From: Cinclus cinclus
Lineage: Eukaryota; Chordata; Aves; Passeriformes; Cinclidae
Assembly (NCBI RefSeq): GCF_963662255.1
Contig: NC_085055.1
Span: 15,548,704-15,612,703, forward strand
DNA length: 64,000 nucleotides
Direction of reading: 5' to 3'
The notes under the pieces are model-generated. The model worked only from the letters and a program-made list of their open reading frames with translations, was not told where the DNA came from and made no database searches. Shown one piece after another: positions 25,466 to 37,400 of this stretch. Within the stretch, counting starts at the first letter, position 1, and each line of letters starts with the position of its first letter. Position numbers and translations under genes: made by a program.

Positions 25466-28400
25466 ATACCAATACAAAACTGCATATTATATGATTGTTA
25501 CTTAGTTTTAAGAAGTGTTTATTTGGAGGTTTTTGGCATAATGCAGAATGTGGAGCTGGCAGTGCTGACTCTGTGCATGTAACCTATTTCCTTTCTTTCT
25601 CCTAACAGCATTAAAAACTGAAATTATGTTTTCAGGTCTTTATCATGGCTGTTAGGATATTATTTATGTTGAAAAAAGATCTTCTTATCAGCTTTCATGA
25701 TAAAATGTTGGAAAAATTGCTTTTCTGCCCAGTGTGCCCAGAGCTGAAGCAGTAATGATGGGAGCACTTTCAGAAAAATAGTAAAACAAATAGTTGGGCA
25801 TTACTATGCTCCCTCCATTTCCCCATAGGTAATATGTTAGAAAATGTGGATATAATTGTAACAAAATGCTTGTAAATAGCTTGAAACTACTTGCTTTTAG
25901 ACTTTGTGCTTTATTTAGCACTTACACGGTACTGCTTAAGCAGCTGCTTAAAAGGAAAGATGCAGCTTAAAAAGAAGCTTTCATGAGATACTGCTACATT
26001 AGCTTTTTCAGCTTATTGTCTGCTTATAAAATCAAAGGAAGACATTTATAAGTAAAAGTGCTATTTCTCAGATAAGACCTTCAAGATAATAAGGTAGAAA
26101 GTTTAACATTTAATATTAATTAATATTTTTATCTGAACAGAAAATAAATCCTCTAGCACAACCTTTAAATTATAATGCCTGTTTTCATTACAGCAAACAA
26201 AAACTGATGTAGACTTGTCAGTTGATATTACTTGGCACGTCATCTGGTTTTCTCCAAGATGCCCAGCCTTTTAGATCAATACAATATAATTAGCTGCTTT
26301 AAACTAAAATTATCAAGTATTTAAAAAATATTTTCTTAAATAAAATTGGTAGCTGTACAAACTCACTTGAAAATAAGTGCTCTAGCATCTTTGTGGTGAG
26401 ATGAAGAGTACTGATGCCATTCAAATGCCAACACCTTTAAGGCAGCTTGTTTGAATTCCATGAAACTTTTTGATATTTGGCTTAAAAAGGAAAATTAATG
26501 CTTGGCTTCTGAAGCACAAGATATCTGCTTCTTTTTAATATGTGTGGGAGCCATATGGTTCTATGTCAGGAAGGGTAATGTTTTCCAATCCAAAATGCTG
26601 TCCTGCCTTTCAGATGCGACAAAGTATTTTATTTTCTAACTCTGCCCTGAGCAGTTATTTCCTCTTCCCTTGTTCTTTGATTATTCAATGAGTCTCCCTG
26701 CAAGATCTCATCATGCATTAATGAGCAGTCACCACCAATACTAGTGCAGCTATGTTGAATAGGCAAAATGAAACAGTGTAAAAAATACCATGTGAAAAAA
26801 AAATAGAGAGATTTTGAAAACGTTGGTCTTTCTAACTCTTTTTATCTGGTAATAGGATTTCAGATCAGGAGGCAAATCATATCTGGGGCTTTGAGATATT
26901 GTGTTTTGTGTTGTTACAGGCCTCTAAAGCATGCACATATTTCTGTCTAAAGAAAGCAGTTCACTGCATCTCAAAATGGCTTTCATTTAAGCAAAAAATT
27001 AAGTAGTACAATTTTATTTCATAATAGGAGATGTGTGAATTGAATTCACTGAAAGCCACGCAATCAAGTTACTCTAACAAGTTGCCATGTGTCAGCCAGC
27101 TGAGTGTCTGTGTGAGCTCCCAGTCCAGATATTGTAATCATTTGACTCAACCCCCTTGCACTCTGCACCAAACTAAATCTCCGTGCCCTGCTCATGCTGT
27201 GGTTGGAATGTTCAGGCCGTGCTTGTGCCCAGCTGATGTGCAGAACCTCTGTCCTTTTCTGTGACTGCTCCGCTCCTTCTGTGCAAGGGGCGAGCTGGTG
27301 ACAACTGCTCCAGTTAGTGAGGTTCTCATTTTTAAGTGTGTAATTTGCGTGGAAGGGCCCTATTGTCTGCAGATTTGAGCATTGTGCTCAACTGAACATT
27401 TCCCTGGGGTTCTGGGCACAAGAGCTGACCTTGCAGAAACTGGCCTTTTGGTAAACAATGGCAGCAGCAAAGTGCGAACAGCAAGAAAAGTGCAGTGAAG
27501 TGTTAATTTCAATGATTTCTTTTACAAAATGGCCTTGTAAGGCAAAGAAATGAAGCATTCAGCTGAAATCCAAACCATTCTGAAGAATGCTGTTGGCCTA
27601 TATAAGAAAGGGTATCTTTATAAGTACGATAAAATAAATATCCTGTCCTTTATGATCAAGTTGCATGTACTTTGTCTCACATGTAAGTAAATGTAAGCAT
27701 CAGACTAATTACTATTTTTATACATTGTATTATGTTTTAAGTTAGCATTTAAATAATTTTTACTCTTAAGAGTAGTCTTCAGTTAATCAGTAAATTATTA
27801 AAAGTTATTTTTTATTCACTGTTATTTCTAGCGAGAAAGAATGGGAAATTCTTTTCCTAGTCTTTCTTTGGCGGTTCATCTACTCAAATTTGTAATGTTT
27901 GGTGAAATACCTTTTGTTTCTTTCTTTCTTCAAATATGACTTCTGTGACCAATTCACAATCAAGATACTTATTTTAAGATGATCACGTGGCTGTTTGCAT
28001 GATAAGATCTTGGTCAGACTGCTTAATCTGATCTGTGAAATATAGGTACCAATGCATAACTGGTACGTTGTGCAGTGTACCAGCGTGAAAGACATTTTAA
28101 TAATGCTTGTAAAATGCTTTGAGATCTTCAGCTAGTAGCGTAACATACTGCAATGTGTATTTAAAAGTAGGGTAGCCACTCATAGAGCCTCTCAGTTGAA
28201 TCAGTCACTGCAGATATAGCCTAGTCAACCTTGCCATCCCATCTGCTGCAACTCCTCTTAGTGCAGTCCCAGCTATGCCACTTGTATTCCACCACACTTA
28301 CCTTTGTTTGCGAAGTGTGGAATCAAGAGATTGTAGTGGTCTACATTTGAGCCCAAAAGAGTTTTATGACAGCTTGGCAACTTGGCTGAAATGCTGACAA

Positions 28401-31400
28401 ACAAATATATATTGGGAAGTTGTGATACACAAAATATTTTAGAAGAATAGCCCCCTTTGCTGGGCTTTCACCACTACTTTGGACCATAAGCAGAGTCCTT
28501 GAAGCTGTGGGAGAAGGTCGCACGTTAAGCTACTGCCACAGCTGCTTAATAAGGTGAAAGCAAGTGGCTTTGTAAGAGTAAGTGTACTCCTGCTAGCTGA
28601 CTGTTTCACAGTTCTGTCATAGGGCTTGGTCCAGTCAAGCTATTAAGTTGGATAATTCTTTAAGTAACAGTGAAATTCAGAAATGGACATTTGTTATAGA
28701 GGAAATGTAGTAGAACGTGGGACTTTGCTAGGCGAAATGAATTCAACGGGTTTGCTCAGCTCATAAAGATATTTTTACTACCAGTCCTGCGAAACTGAGC
28801 TCCAGCTTGAAAGGCAAGCTGTGTGCTGTTTCTTCCTAAAGTTTTGGTAATAATTTTCTAACACCCAAATTTTACTTTGTCTTACCCAAGTATAACACTA
28901 TCATTGTCAATCTGCTTCTGGTAGAAATGTAGTATTGCTGCTGAGGACATAAGTCGAGCAACAGCACTCTTAGCCTTTAGTGGTTATACCTGAGAAGAAA
29001 GTGTATGTCTAATTTTCAGAGCCCAGGCTGTTTTCATTGTTGGTAGCAAAGGAAGAAAGCATATCCATCTAAAAACTGACTGTGACTATGAATGCAATTT
29101 GGAGAAGACAATGAATGCCATGAGAAGGTTTTCAGTCACCTCCCAGGAAAAATTCTTTAAATTGCTGTTTCATGTGAGCTTGTGGGAAAAAAAATAAATA
29201 TTTGAAACAGTTCTTGAACTGATTCTCATTAGAATCTAGATATACTTTCAAAAGCAGTATCTGACCAAGGCTTCTGTGAATAAAGCACAGTAAGCACGTT
29301 GATCTATATAGAATTTTGGAGAGTTGTGCCACCTATAAATAGTGCTATTTGTGGACAAAATAGCAGTTTTGCTATTGCAGCTGTATTTTTGTGTCCCCAG
29401 ATGCTATGTTGCCTAGCAGCATTGTTAAAGAGTGATCTCAGATGTTCTGTATGATGCTGATGGCACTGATCTACTGCATCAAAGTGTAAATGGCACTGAT
29501 TACCTGTTTCTTACTCCTCGTTTTCTTATGTATGATAATTATCCTGAGGCAAACCAAGAAAGGACTCCTGACCTATTTTTCATATTCTGCACAGCACTAT
29601 TGGTGTCAGAGTCCTGAGGGGATTGGTTGGCCTTAATGACCCAGAGTACTAGTGTCATTGAAAGGGGGGGTAAATGTTTGTCCATTTGTAAATCAAAAGC
29701 AAGCCTCTACTACTACAATTACGTGCATCGTGAGAACATCTTATGTCTTTTAATTTCTTACGTCTCTAAAATGAGTTGAATATGACTTGTATGAATAAGA
29801 GGATTGAGCTTGCTTAGATTTGTTAGATGGAAAACTATTTGAGATTGTGATATGCAGTCACATAACAGAAGGAAATTGGTTCATACTGTTAAAGTAAATT
29901 TCCAACTTCATGTTTAGATCCAAAAAGGCACTGAAGCATGGTGGTGATTAATATAGAGCTTTTCTTTCATAGTAATTTTCATGGTATTGAATGTTAGCTA
30001 TATCACATGATACGTGGAAATGAAAAATTCTTTGGATAAAATTTGGATATCAAGCATTTTAGGAGGAAGAAGTAAAATTCAGGTATTTTTCTTTCTTTTT
30101 TTTTTTTTTCTGGTGGTTACTGTAGTAAAAATGGAGTTCTCTTTTTTTTCTAGCTTCCTTTCTTTGAAGTATTCTTATGTCTGCAAAGTTCAATGGCCAT
30201 AACAGGCTGAGCATTTTGACCACTCTCGTTTAGCTTGCTGGATAATGTTTTCTCTTGTGGTGGGAGAGATGTAGTCAAACAGAAAATTCCTCTGGACTCT
30301 TTTACACTTTAGGTTAATTCTATGACTTTCCATCATATTTGGATGAACTATCAGATATACAGCTTCTATCCTGGACCAGTAAGGCTTATAAAGGACTCTC
30401 ACTATGCTCTGACAACAGCAGTGGGTTTTTTTTTAGAAGCTGAAATCTGATCTGGAATTATCATAGCTTCACAATGTTACTGCATGGCAAGAACTGAAGA
30501 TAGGGTGCAGGCACATCCAGTACTGCTGCTTTGATCCTAAAGGAATGATACAATCTATTTTTCTTCCATTTAACTATATCTCAGTTACCCATTTTCCAAA
30601 TAATGAATAGCTGACTGTACTGTACCTGGGGAATGGGGTGAAGAATTTACATCACCTTATTCTGGGGCCCTTTTTGTTTTCCTGCCATCTTGACTTACCA
30701 ATGCCCTTGATGCTAGGGCTGCTTACTGTGCAGAGGAGCTCTAGGCACTTAGTGTCTTTGAGAACTTCACTGCTTTGCAAAATGTTGAAGTTGGCTACTG
30801 ACCCCAAAAGCTTTTGGTGTGGGAAAGTGTTGAGAGAGAAAAAGAGAACAGATGGAAACTGATAGACATCCCACTGCTGTCTCATTTCCTTGGGAAACCA
30901 GGCTAAAAATAAGTTGAAAACTTGAGGACTGCTACTTTGTTGTGAGTGCCCAATCCCCTTGGCAGTCATTCTCACTCATCCAAGAAATCTTTAGGTGAGC
31001 CCAAAGATCTACGCTTCTGTGAACTGGAACTAAAAGGATAATCTACTGTTTCAACCAAAGGTGAATATCTTTGTATCACATACATGCATGCACTGTGTAG
31101 AATACAGAGAAATACAGCTGAGCCAAATGCAGAAGGCGTTGATGTGTGTCAGAGCATGTTGGGTGCACACCAAGAGTTAGTGAATGATTTCTAACGAGGT
31201 GTTTTGCCTTTCATTAACATTATGTGCAATATAACCTTCTTGGTGGTCTGTTGGCTTCAGTCATCCCTATTTTGACTGCTGTGGACCACTCACTGACCTC
31301 AGACTGTTGTGCTTAGAAGGAAGGTATTGCTCAGAAATGGGGCTTGTAAGTGAAGCAAATCAGTTTGTGTAGTCTAGAAAGCATACACTCAATGTTTGAG

Positions 31401-31521
31401 TACTGGTAATCTGAATTGCATGATAGGATCTTCTGAAAGTATTTGGACATAGTTATGTCATCTTTAGTTTGGCTTTATTCCTTATTATTCATTCTTAACT
31501 TTCCTGATATGAGTGAAACAG

Positions 31522-31608
31522 GAGCACCCATACTTTGTGCTCCCAAATGTGTGTGGAACTGCCAGGGTGGAACAAGCTGTAGTGTATTTTGCCAGGGAAA
31601 TTGTGCAG
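31522..31608 (+). other. Possible unannotated cysteine-rich cassette exon in intron 4
   Basis: An 87-nt exon-shaped segment lies between a possible acceptor (gaaacag, AG at 31520-31521) and a possible donor (gcag|gtattt at 31609). Read in phase 1, the phase of this intron, it stays open and encodes 29 residues including LCAPKCVWNCQGGTSC and CSVFCQGNC. Its six cysteines are spaced x3, x3, x5, x3, x3. The open frame extends on both sides (31443-31670). Human DNER as I recall it has no such exon. Against it: the acceptor's pyrimidine tract (about 31485-31506) is separated from the AG by a purine-rich stretch, and the donor is only fair. A chance open frame is the default explanation. Confidence 0.2.
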
Positions 31609-32559
31609 GTATTTCCAAGACTATCAAATGTGTGTGCAAAAAGCTTGAAAATGCCTCCTCTGCAATCTAAATGACTACTCACATCACATAATCATTTATT
31701 AGCCTTGAGAATTGTTTCTGTAATATTACTGTAAATAGTTCAACCCTGAATTCTGCAACTAAAAATGCTTTGCTGCCATTACGTTTTAACTGGCTTTAGA
31801 AAACCAGCAAGGTTGGTATGAACTGCTGTAATATTCTTCTCCAGACCTGAGGTGAAAGTAGCTGTAAATATGGTTCTGAAATTATTCTCCCATCTAGACC
31901 TTAAAAATAGGACTTAAAACTCACTCTAGCTCAGTTGCTGTTATGGGAATTAGGGAAGGAATTAATTGAAGTGCTATGACCTGAGTTAGGCAGGGTGTTA
32001 TATTTAGATGGTCAGACAAGCTTCTTTTAGCCTTAAAACCTAAAGATCTCAGAAAGTTATATGCAACTTCTATACAGTGAAAATAAATACCCATGTTTGT
32101 ATTTTTTTGTATTCACACATTAGAAAAGATAATTAGAAATTGCAAGAAAATGTGTGGCATTCAAGAGAGAATAATTATTTTTTCAGTAGTTTGCCTAAGG
32201 GCTTTTGATACCAAAATAGTAACAAGATTCAAACTGCAAAGAAGGTTGATTTAATATTTCTTTAGGGAACTGTCCTGAAGAATATGTAACAATCTGCCTC
32301 AGAAAGGAAATGTGAACCCAAAGACATTTTCTAAATACCACATTCTAAGCATTCACATATAATTGCATGACTGCCAGTGACAATTGCATTCAATTGTTAA
32401 AGAAAAATTCTGGCTGCATCTTTGAACAGATGGGTAAAAAGGGGGTATGTATTGAGGCCAGAATAAATTGGCTTGCTTTGAAGAGGTCATCAGATTACAT
32501 TAATCTTCACTAGCCAAAACAGACCATTAGGCACTTGGAACTATACCCAATACATGTGT

Positions 32560-32600
32560 TGTTTTTTTTTTTTTTTTTTGTTTTGTTTTTTTTTTTTTTT
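32560..32600. repeat. T-rich simple tract
   Basis: About 40 bases of T interrupted by three G. On the minus strand it would be an A-rich tail, but no retrotransposon body can be recognised beside it. Confidence 0.85.
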
Positions 32601-34333
32601 AAATCTGATCCTTTAGAATATTTAGCTAACTTGTAGAGGCTGTACTCAAGCCAATGATGTCTATGTAGGACATGAGATTTTCCTGTTTGAAGGTAGGGTT
32701 TCAGGGTCATAGCAAACTAATAGTTGAAGGAATGCAGGATTTTAAAAAATGAAATCTAAAAATGAAGTGCAAAGAATGGAAGTCTTCCACGTGATTTTGT
32801 GTGGAATTTGTGGGGAGTTAGTCATGCTTGACACTTCCATATTCAAAATGTAAGTAATGCTTAGCAGCTGTTCTGAAAGAAAACCCACTTGAAGTTCTGT
32901 TTCATGAAACTTTTATTTGTTCCTGTTCACTAAAATTATTTGGTTTTACTATTATTTTTTTTTTTGGTGCTATCTACAGTCTATAATGCAAGAAACTAAA
33001 CTGCATCTTTGAAGCTCCTTAGAGGTTTAAGCTGTAAATGGATTTTGCAATTTGAAGTGGAAAATCTAAGAAAAAAACATTCAATGTCATACATGCATCT
33101 ACTTAGTATTGTTATTTTTAAAATGAATGATATTTGCTTTAAAAAAACCACAGTTTTTGCTTAAATTTGTTTAAATTCTGTCTATGTTTTCTAAAGAAAA
33201 GGAGAATTGTTCTGTGTCTGCAACATTCCATTCTGTTACTACATTCTTAGACCCTTTGGAGTCTACCTACATGGAGGATAGTGAAATAAAGGTTTGACAG
33301 TCTATGGAAGAATCTCTGATGGTTTTTTTATGCATAAATTCTGCATACAGTATACACACTATACCAAACCCACATTTTTGTGTCAGTGCACATTTATTCT
33401 CCCCAAACAAAGCAATTAATTGGTGCCACATATGGAAGGGCTGTGGTCCAGGAGTCTAATCAGTGTGCTGGAACAAAGCAGCTCAAGCGTGAGTGAAGTA
33501 CAGGAGCAGGGGCTGTGTATTTTGACATGAACTCTGACTTTATCCCATATGTCATGGGCTGTGTATGTGCCCCATTTTATCTTTCCTGTTGTCCTTCTTT
33601 TATTTTTCAGATAAATCTGTTAGGAATATGTGTGATAGTGATGTTGTTATGCTCCAGTGTGTTTTAATAGCTACCAACCCACAATTTTTTCTTATTCCAT
33701 GCAATTACAGGTGCTAGCCAGAGATTCATGAATCTTCCTGTTCCTTGTCCAGTGTTCCTATTTTAATGTTTAATTAATTCTACCTGATCAGACATTCAAT
33801 AATACTTGTATTGCAACTGCACAAAGAAATGCTGTCAAGTGGTATAAGTATATTCTTGCAAACTTCATAAAAAACAGAGCCAAAGGCATTTTCCATCTTC
33901 TACCAGTGTAATGAATCTAAGTATTTTTAGCTCTGAAAGTAACTCTTATGAATTAATTTAAACATATTTCTCCACAAAATTTGATTTTAATGCTCATTGT
34001 CACTAAAGAAATTAAATAAATATTTTTTAACTTTTCAAAAAGTAGCAGGCAAAAGCATTTAATTTTGAAACCTAAAAAAATATAGGTTTGAGCTCTGGAA
34101 GTTGGTATTTCAGCATCTTGCCTTCCTTTTTTTAATCAATATAATGAGGTTTTTCTTAAAACTGTGTTTTAATTTGTGTTTTCATGCTTTGCATTCAGAG
34201 AGCTGTGTATGAGCAGTTTTGTTCTTAGTTGACAGTTTATTTCAAATAATTTTTATTTGTTTGTCTAGATGGAGAGCATTAACAATATCAGCTTATTTTG
34301 TCATATAACAAGAATATTTTATTTTTTTAAAAG

Positions 34334-34479
34334 GTTTTTTGAATGATTCAGTTACCAAGTGCATTGTGGCTCTACGCTTGACTGTGGTGGTGAAAGTGAG
34401 TACCTGCATGCCTGTGGGAAGCCATTCAGACAACTTCCCATGTTCAGGGAAAGGGAAATGCATCACCAAGCCAGATGAG
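34334..34479 (+). CDS. DNER: DNER exon 5: end of the inter-EGF region, start of the third EGF
   Basis: Two bases (GT) complete the glycine of exon 4. The frame then reads FLNDSVTKCIVALRLTVVVK and VSTCMPVGSHSDNFPC, then SGKGKCITKPDE. Human has FVNDSVTKSIVALRL, VVKVSTC and CSGKGKCTTKP, so the assignment is secure. NDS is an N-glycosylation sequon. The cysteines from VSTC onward open the EGF-like repeat whose second half is in exon 6. A lineage difference is Cys in place of Ser in VTKC, which adds an unpaired cysteine to the spacer. The acceptor is ttaaaag|GT, with a T-rich tract just upstream, and the donor is GAG|gtaagg, phase 0. Confidence 0.97.
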
Positions 34480-37400
34480 GTAAGGTCAATTTACCAAGGC
34501 ATTCCTGTAATGTGGCTGTTCCATGACAATTTAAACATAGGGCAAATTGTCCTTGGTGTTTATACCTTGCAGCTGTGTAACAGCTTCAAAAACTCACAGA
34601 TGTTACTAAATAACAATAATATTTATCTGGTGTACCTGAAAATCAAGACCTCGAAGTAAGAAAATAACAGAATCGAGATGCAAAGACACCCTGCCCTGGC
34701 AATGAAAACAGTTGTTCAAATCCAGGTATAAGGGAATTTGTACTCATCTTGCAGTCACTGTAGAAGGAAGTTTCTCTCAAGGAGGACCACAGTGTGGGCA
34801 CTTGGGATCTTCAATCTCCAGACCAATGTGCTCATATTTGTTAAGTTCTCAGCCTTGTCAAAGGCTTAAAATCAGATTTATTCTAATGCTTTTCTCTCCA
34901 CATCTTAATAATTGCTTACTCAGAATAGACTGACCAATGCAATGGAATTACCTGACCATAATTATGAGAAGAAACAGAATGGAGTGATTTGGTAGTGGCT
35001 GCAAGGTTTCCTGTACAGCTTTATCCTTTATGTAATACTGCATTGGGGGATTACGATGGCAATTGCACTGGACACTGGGGATTTTGTGTAATCTAGCAAT
35101 GTAAGAAAATAAGAACCAAATCTGTCAAATTTACAATCTGTATTCTGCTTTTACAAAACCAGACTGGGCTTTTGTGATTTAGACACTGTTACCTTCGATA
35201 CATGTTATTTTTTATTTCATGGATTAAAAGTCATTTGCAGCACAAATATGCACAGTTAATCTTTGGATTTATTAATATTCATTTGGGGGATAAAAACAGT
35301 AGTAACTGTTGAGTAAATATTAACAGCTGGGAGCCTGCTGTGAGCACAAAAAATTTGGCATATTGAGTGAATTCACTTTGAGTTCATCTCTTACCATTTT
35401 CTGATTTAAATTCTCAATAAGCATGTTTGATAGAAAATGGTGCTTTGAATTGTAACAACAATAATTAAATTGCCACAGTAATCTATACATACGTGGCAAT
35501 ACTAACATCTGGAATAATTATCTGTTTTATTTCTCAAAAATGAATTTTGTAAAATGCTTGAGGTAATGCGCGAACATAATTATTGATAGATGAATTTAGA
35601 AATAAATGCTACTTTACTGTACCAGCTGGCTGGTATCCAAATAAATTATTCATTCAGATAGTGTTCAATTTCATAGTCCAGTTTAGTTTTTGTGCTTTAC
35701 TGTATTCATTATTTTTATTTTATAAATTTAGTATTTTGAATTGGACTTACATAAATAATGGTGTTCCTCAGGGGTCTGTGCTGGGGCCAGTTCTGTTCAA
35801 TATTTTTATTGATGATATGGGTGAGGGTGTTGAGTCTTTCATTAGTAAATTTGCAGATGACACTAACCTGGGAGCTTGTGTCAATCTCCTGGAAGGTAGG
35901 AGGGCTCTGCAGAGAGACCTGGAATGGTTGGATGGATGGGCAGAGTCCAATGGGATGAAGTTTAAGAAGTCCAAGTGCCAAGTTCTGCATTTTGGCCACA
36001 ATAACCCCTGCAGTGTTACAGGCTGGGGACAGTGTGGCTGGACAGTGCCCAGGCAGAAAGGGACCTGGGGGTGCTGGTCAACAGTGACTGAACATGAGCC
36101 AGCAGTGTGCCCTGGTGGCCAAGAAGGCCAAAGGCACCTGGCTTGTGTCAGGAATGGTGTGGCCAGCAGGCCCGGGAAGGTCAGTCTTGCCCTGTACTCA
36201 GCATGGTGCTGTGTCCAGTTCTGGCCCCTCAGTTTAGGAAGGTGCTGAGGGGCTTGGAACACAAGCCCTGTGAGGAAGGGCTGAGGGAGCTGGGGTTGTT
36301 CAGCCTGGAGAAAAGGAGACTCAGGGATGACCTTGTCACTCTCTACAGCTCCCTGAAAGGTGGTTTTAGTGAGGTGGGGCTGGTCTCTTTCTCCAGGCAG
36401 CCACTGACAGAACCAGAGGACACAGCCTTAAGCCGTGCCAAGAGAAATATAGGTCGGATGTCAGGAAAAGGTTTTTTACAGAAAGAATAATAAAGAACTG
36501 GAATGATCTGCCCGGGGAAGTGGTGGAGTCACCATTCCTGGAAATGTTTAAAAAAAGATTGGATGTGGCACTTGGTGCATGGTCTAGTTGAGGTGTTAGG
36601 GCATGGGTTGGACGTGATGATCTTGAAGGCCTGTTCCAGCCTAGAGATTCTGTAATATGTTCAAGTTTACTATGCATAACAGCATATCAAAATATTGTCT
36701 TTTTCCATTTTTTTGTCAATTTGAGACTTAAATATTTTGATAGATTGCCTCATTTAATATATTTTCATGTTGTTTGTCCAGTTTTATGACTCTAATTTCT
36801 TTCTCATGTTGAATGTCATGTTAAAAAATAAAAATAAATTGCTTCCTATATCTATGCAGAATTAATGCTTTTCTGTATTAAGGGAAAATCATATATGGCC
36901 TCTAATAATTATTCACATGTTATTAATCTTCTAAGATGTAGCAAATGAAGTAAAATCTTCTTTAAAAAAGACAGACAAATTCAGAGTCTTTCTTCACAGC
37001 AAGAAAGAAAAGCAATTATTTAACTTAAAAAAGATAAACCAGTATCTGTATGCTCCTACTTGTAATCATGACATTGGAAGCTCTGTATGTTAAGACCAGA
37101 ACAGTGACTGATGAGAGAGCCCTGCCTTGTGCCCATGCAGGCTGTTGGTTTCTCTGGCAAGTGAGTAGAAAAAAATTAGGATTGTTCATATCTTTCCCCT
37201 ATTCTTTCTCTGAACCTAATAACAGGGAAATTTATTAAGGCAGAGCTTTTGGTATAACATGTGCTAGGCTGTAGTTTATCAAAACCCTATGGCTGGAACT
37301 GTGGGACACAGAAACCATGTTAAAATACACTTCTGAAAAGTATCTATCAATTAATGGCAGTTAGAGATCAAGAATTAGCAGGATTCTCAATATGTTTAAT

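Larger units (their letters stand above)
20610..34333 (+). other. DNER: DNER intron 4, noncoding
   Basis: The largest complete intron here (13.7 kb), phase 1, from gtgagt to ttaaaag. It contains a minus-strand CR1 3' end (25.21-25.47 kb), a T-rich tract (32560-32600), a TAAT/ATTA-rich stretch (about 25.9-26.8 kb) that might hold conserved regulatory elements, and a small six-cysteine exon-like segment (31522-31608, listed separately). Other open frames (for example 20333-20617, which includes exon 4, and 30652-30975 on the minus strand) are shadows or chance. Confidence 0.85.

Noticed and set aside
34711..34730. gttcaaatcc word like a tRNA B box
   Set aside because: No A box, acceptor stem or cloverleaf could be drawn around it.
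35583..36248. 221-codon open frame on the + strand
   Set aside because: Its first part is AT-rich intron and the rest is a decayed CR1 reverse transcriptase; it is not a host gene.
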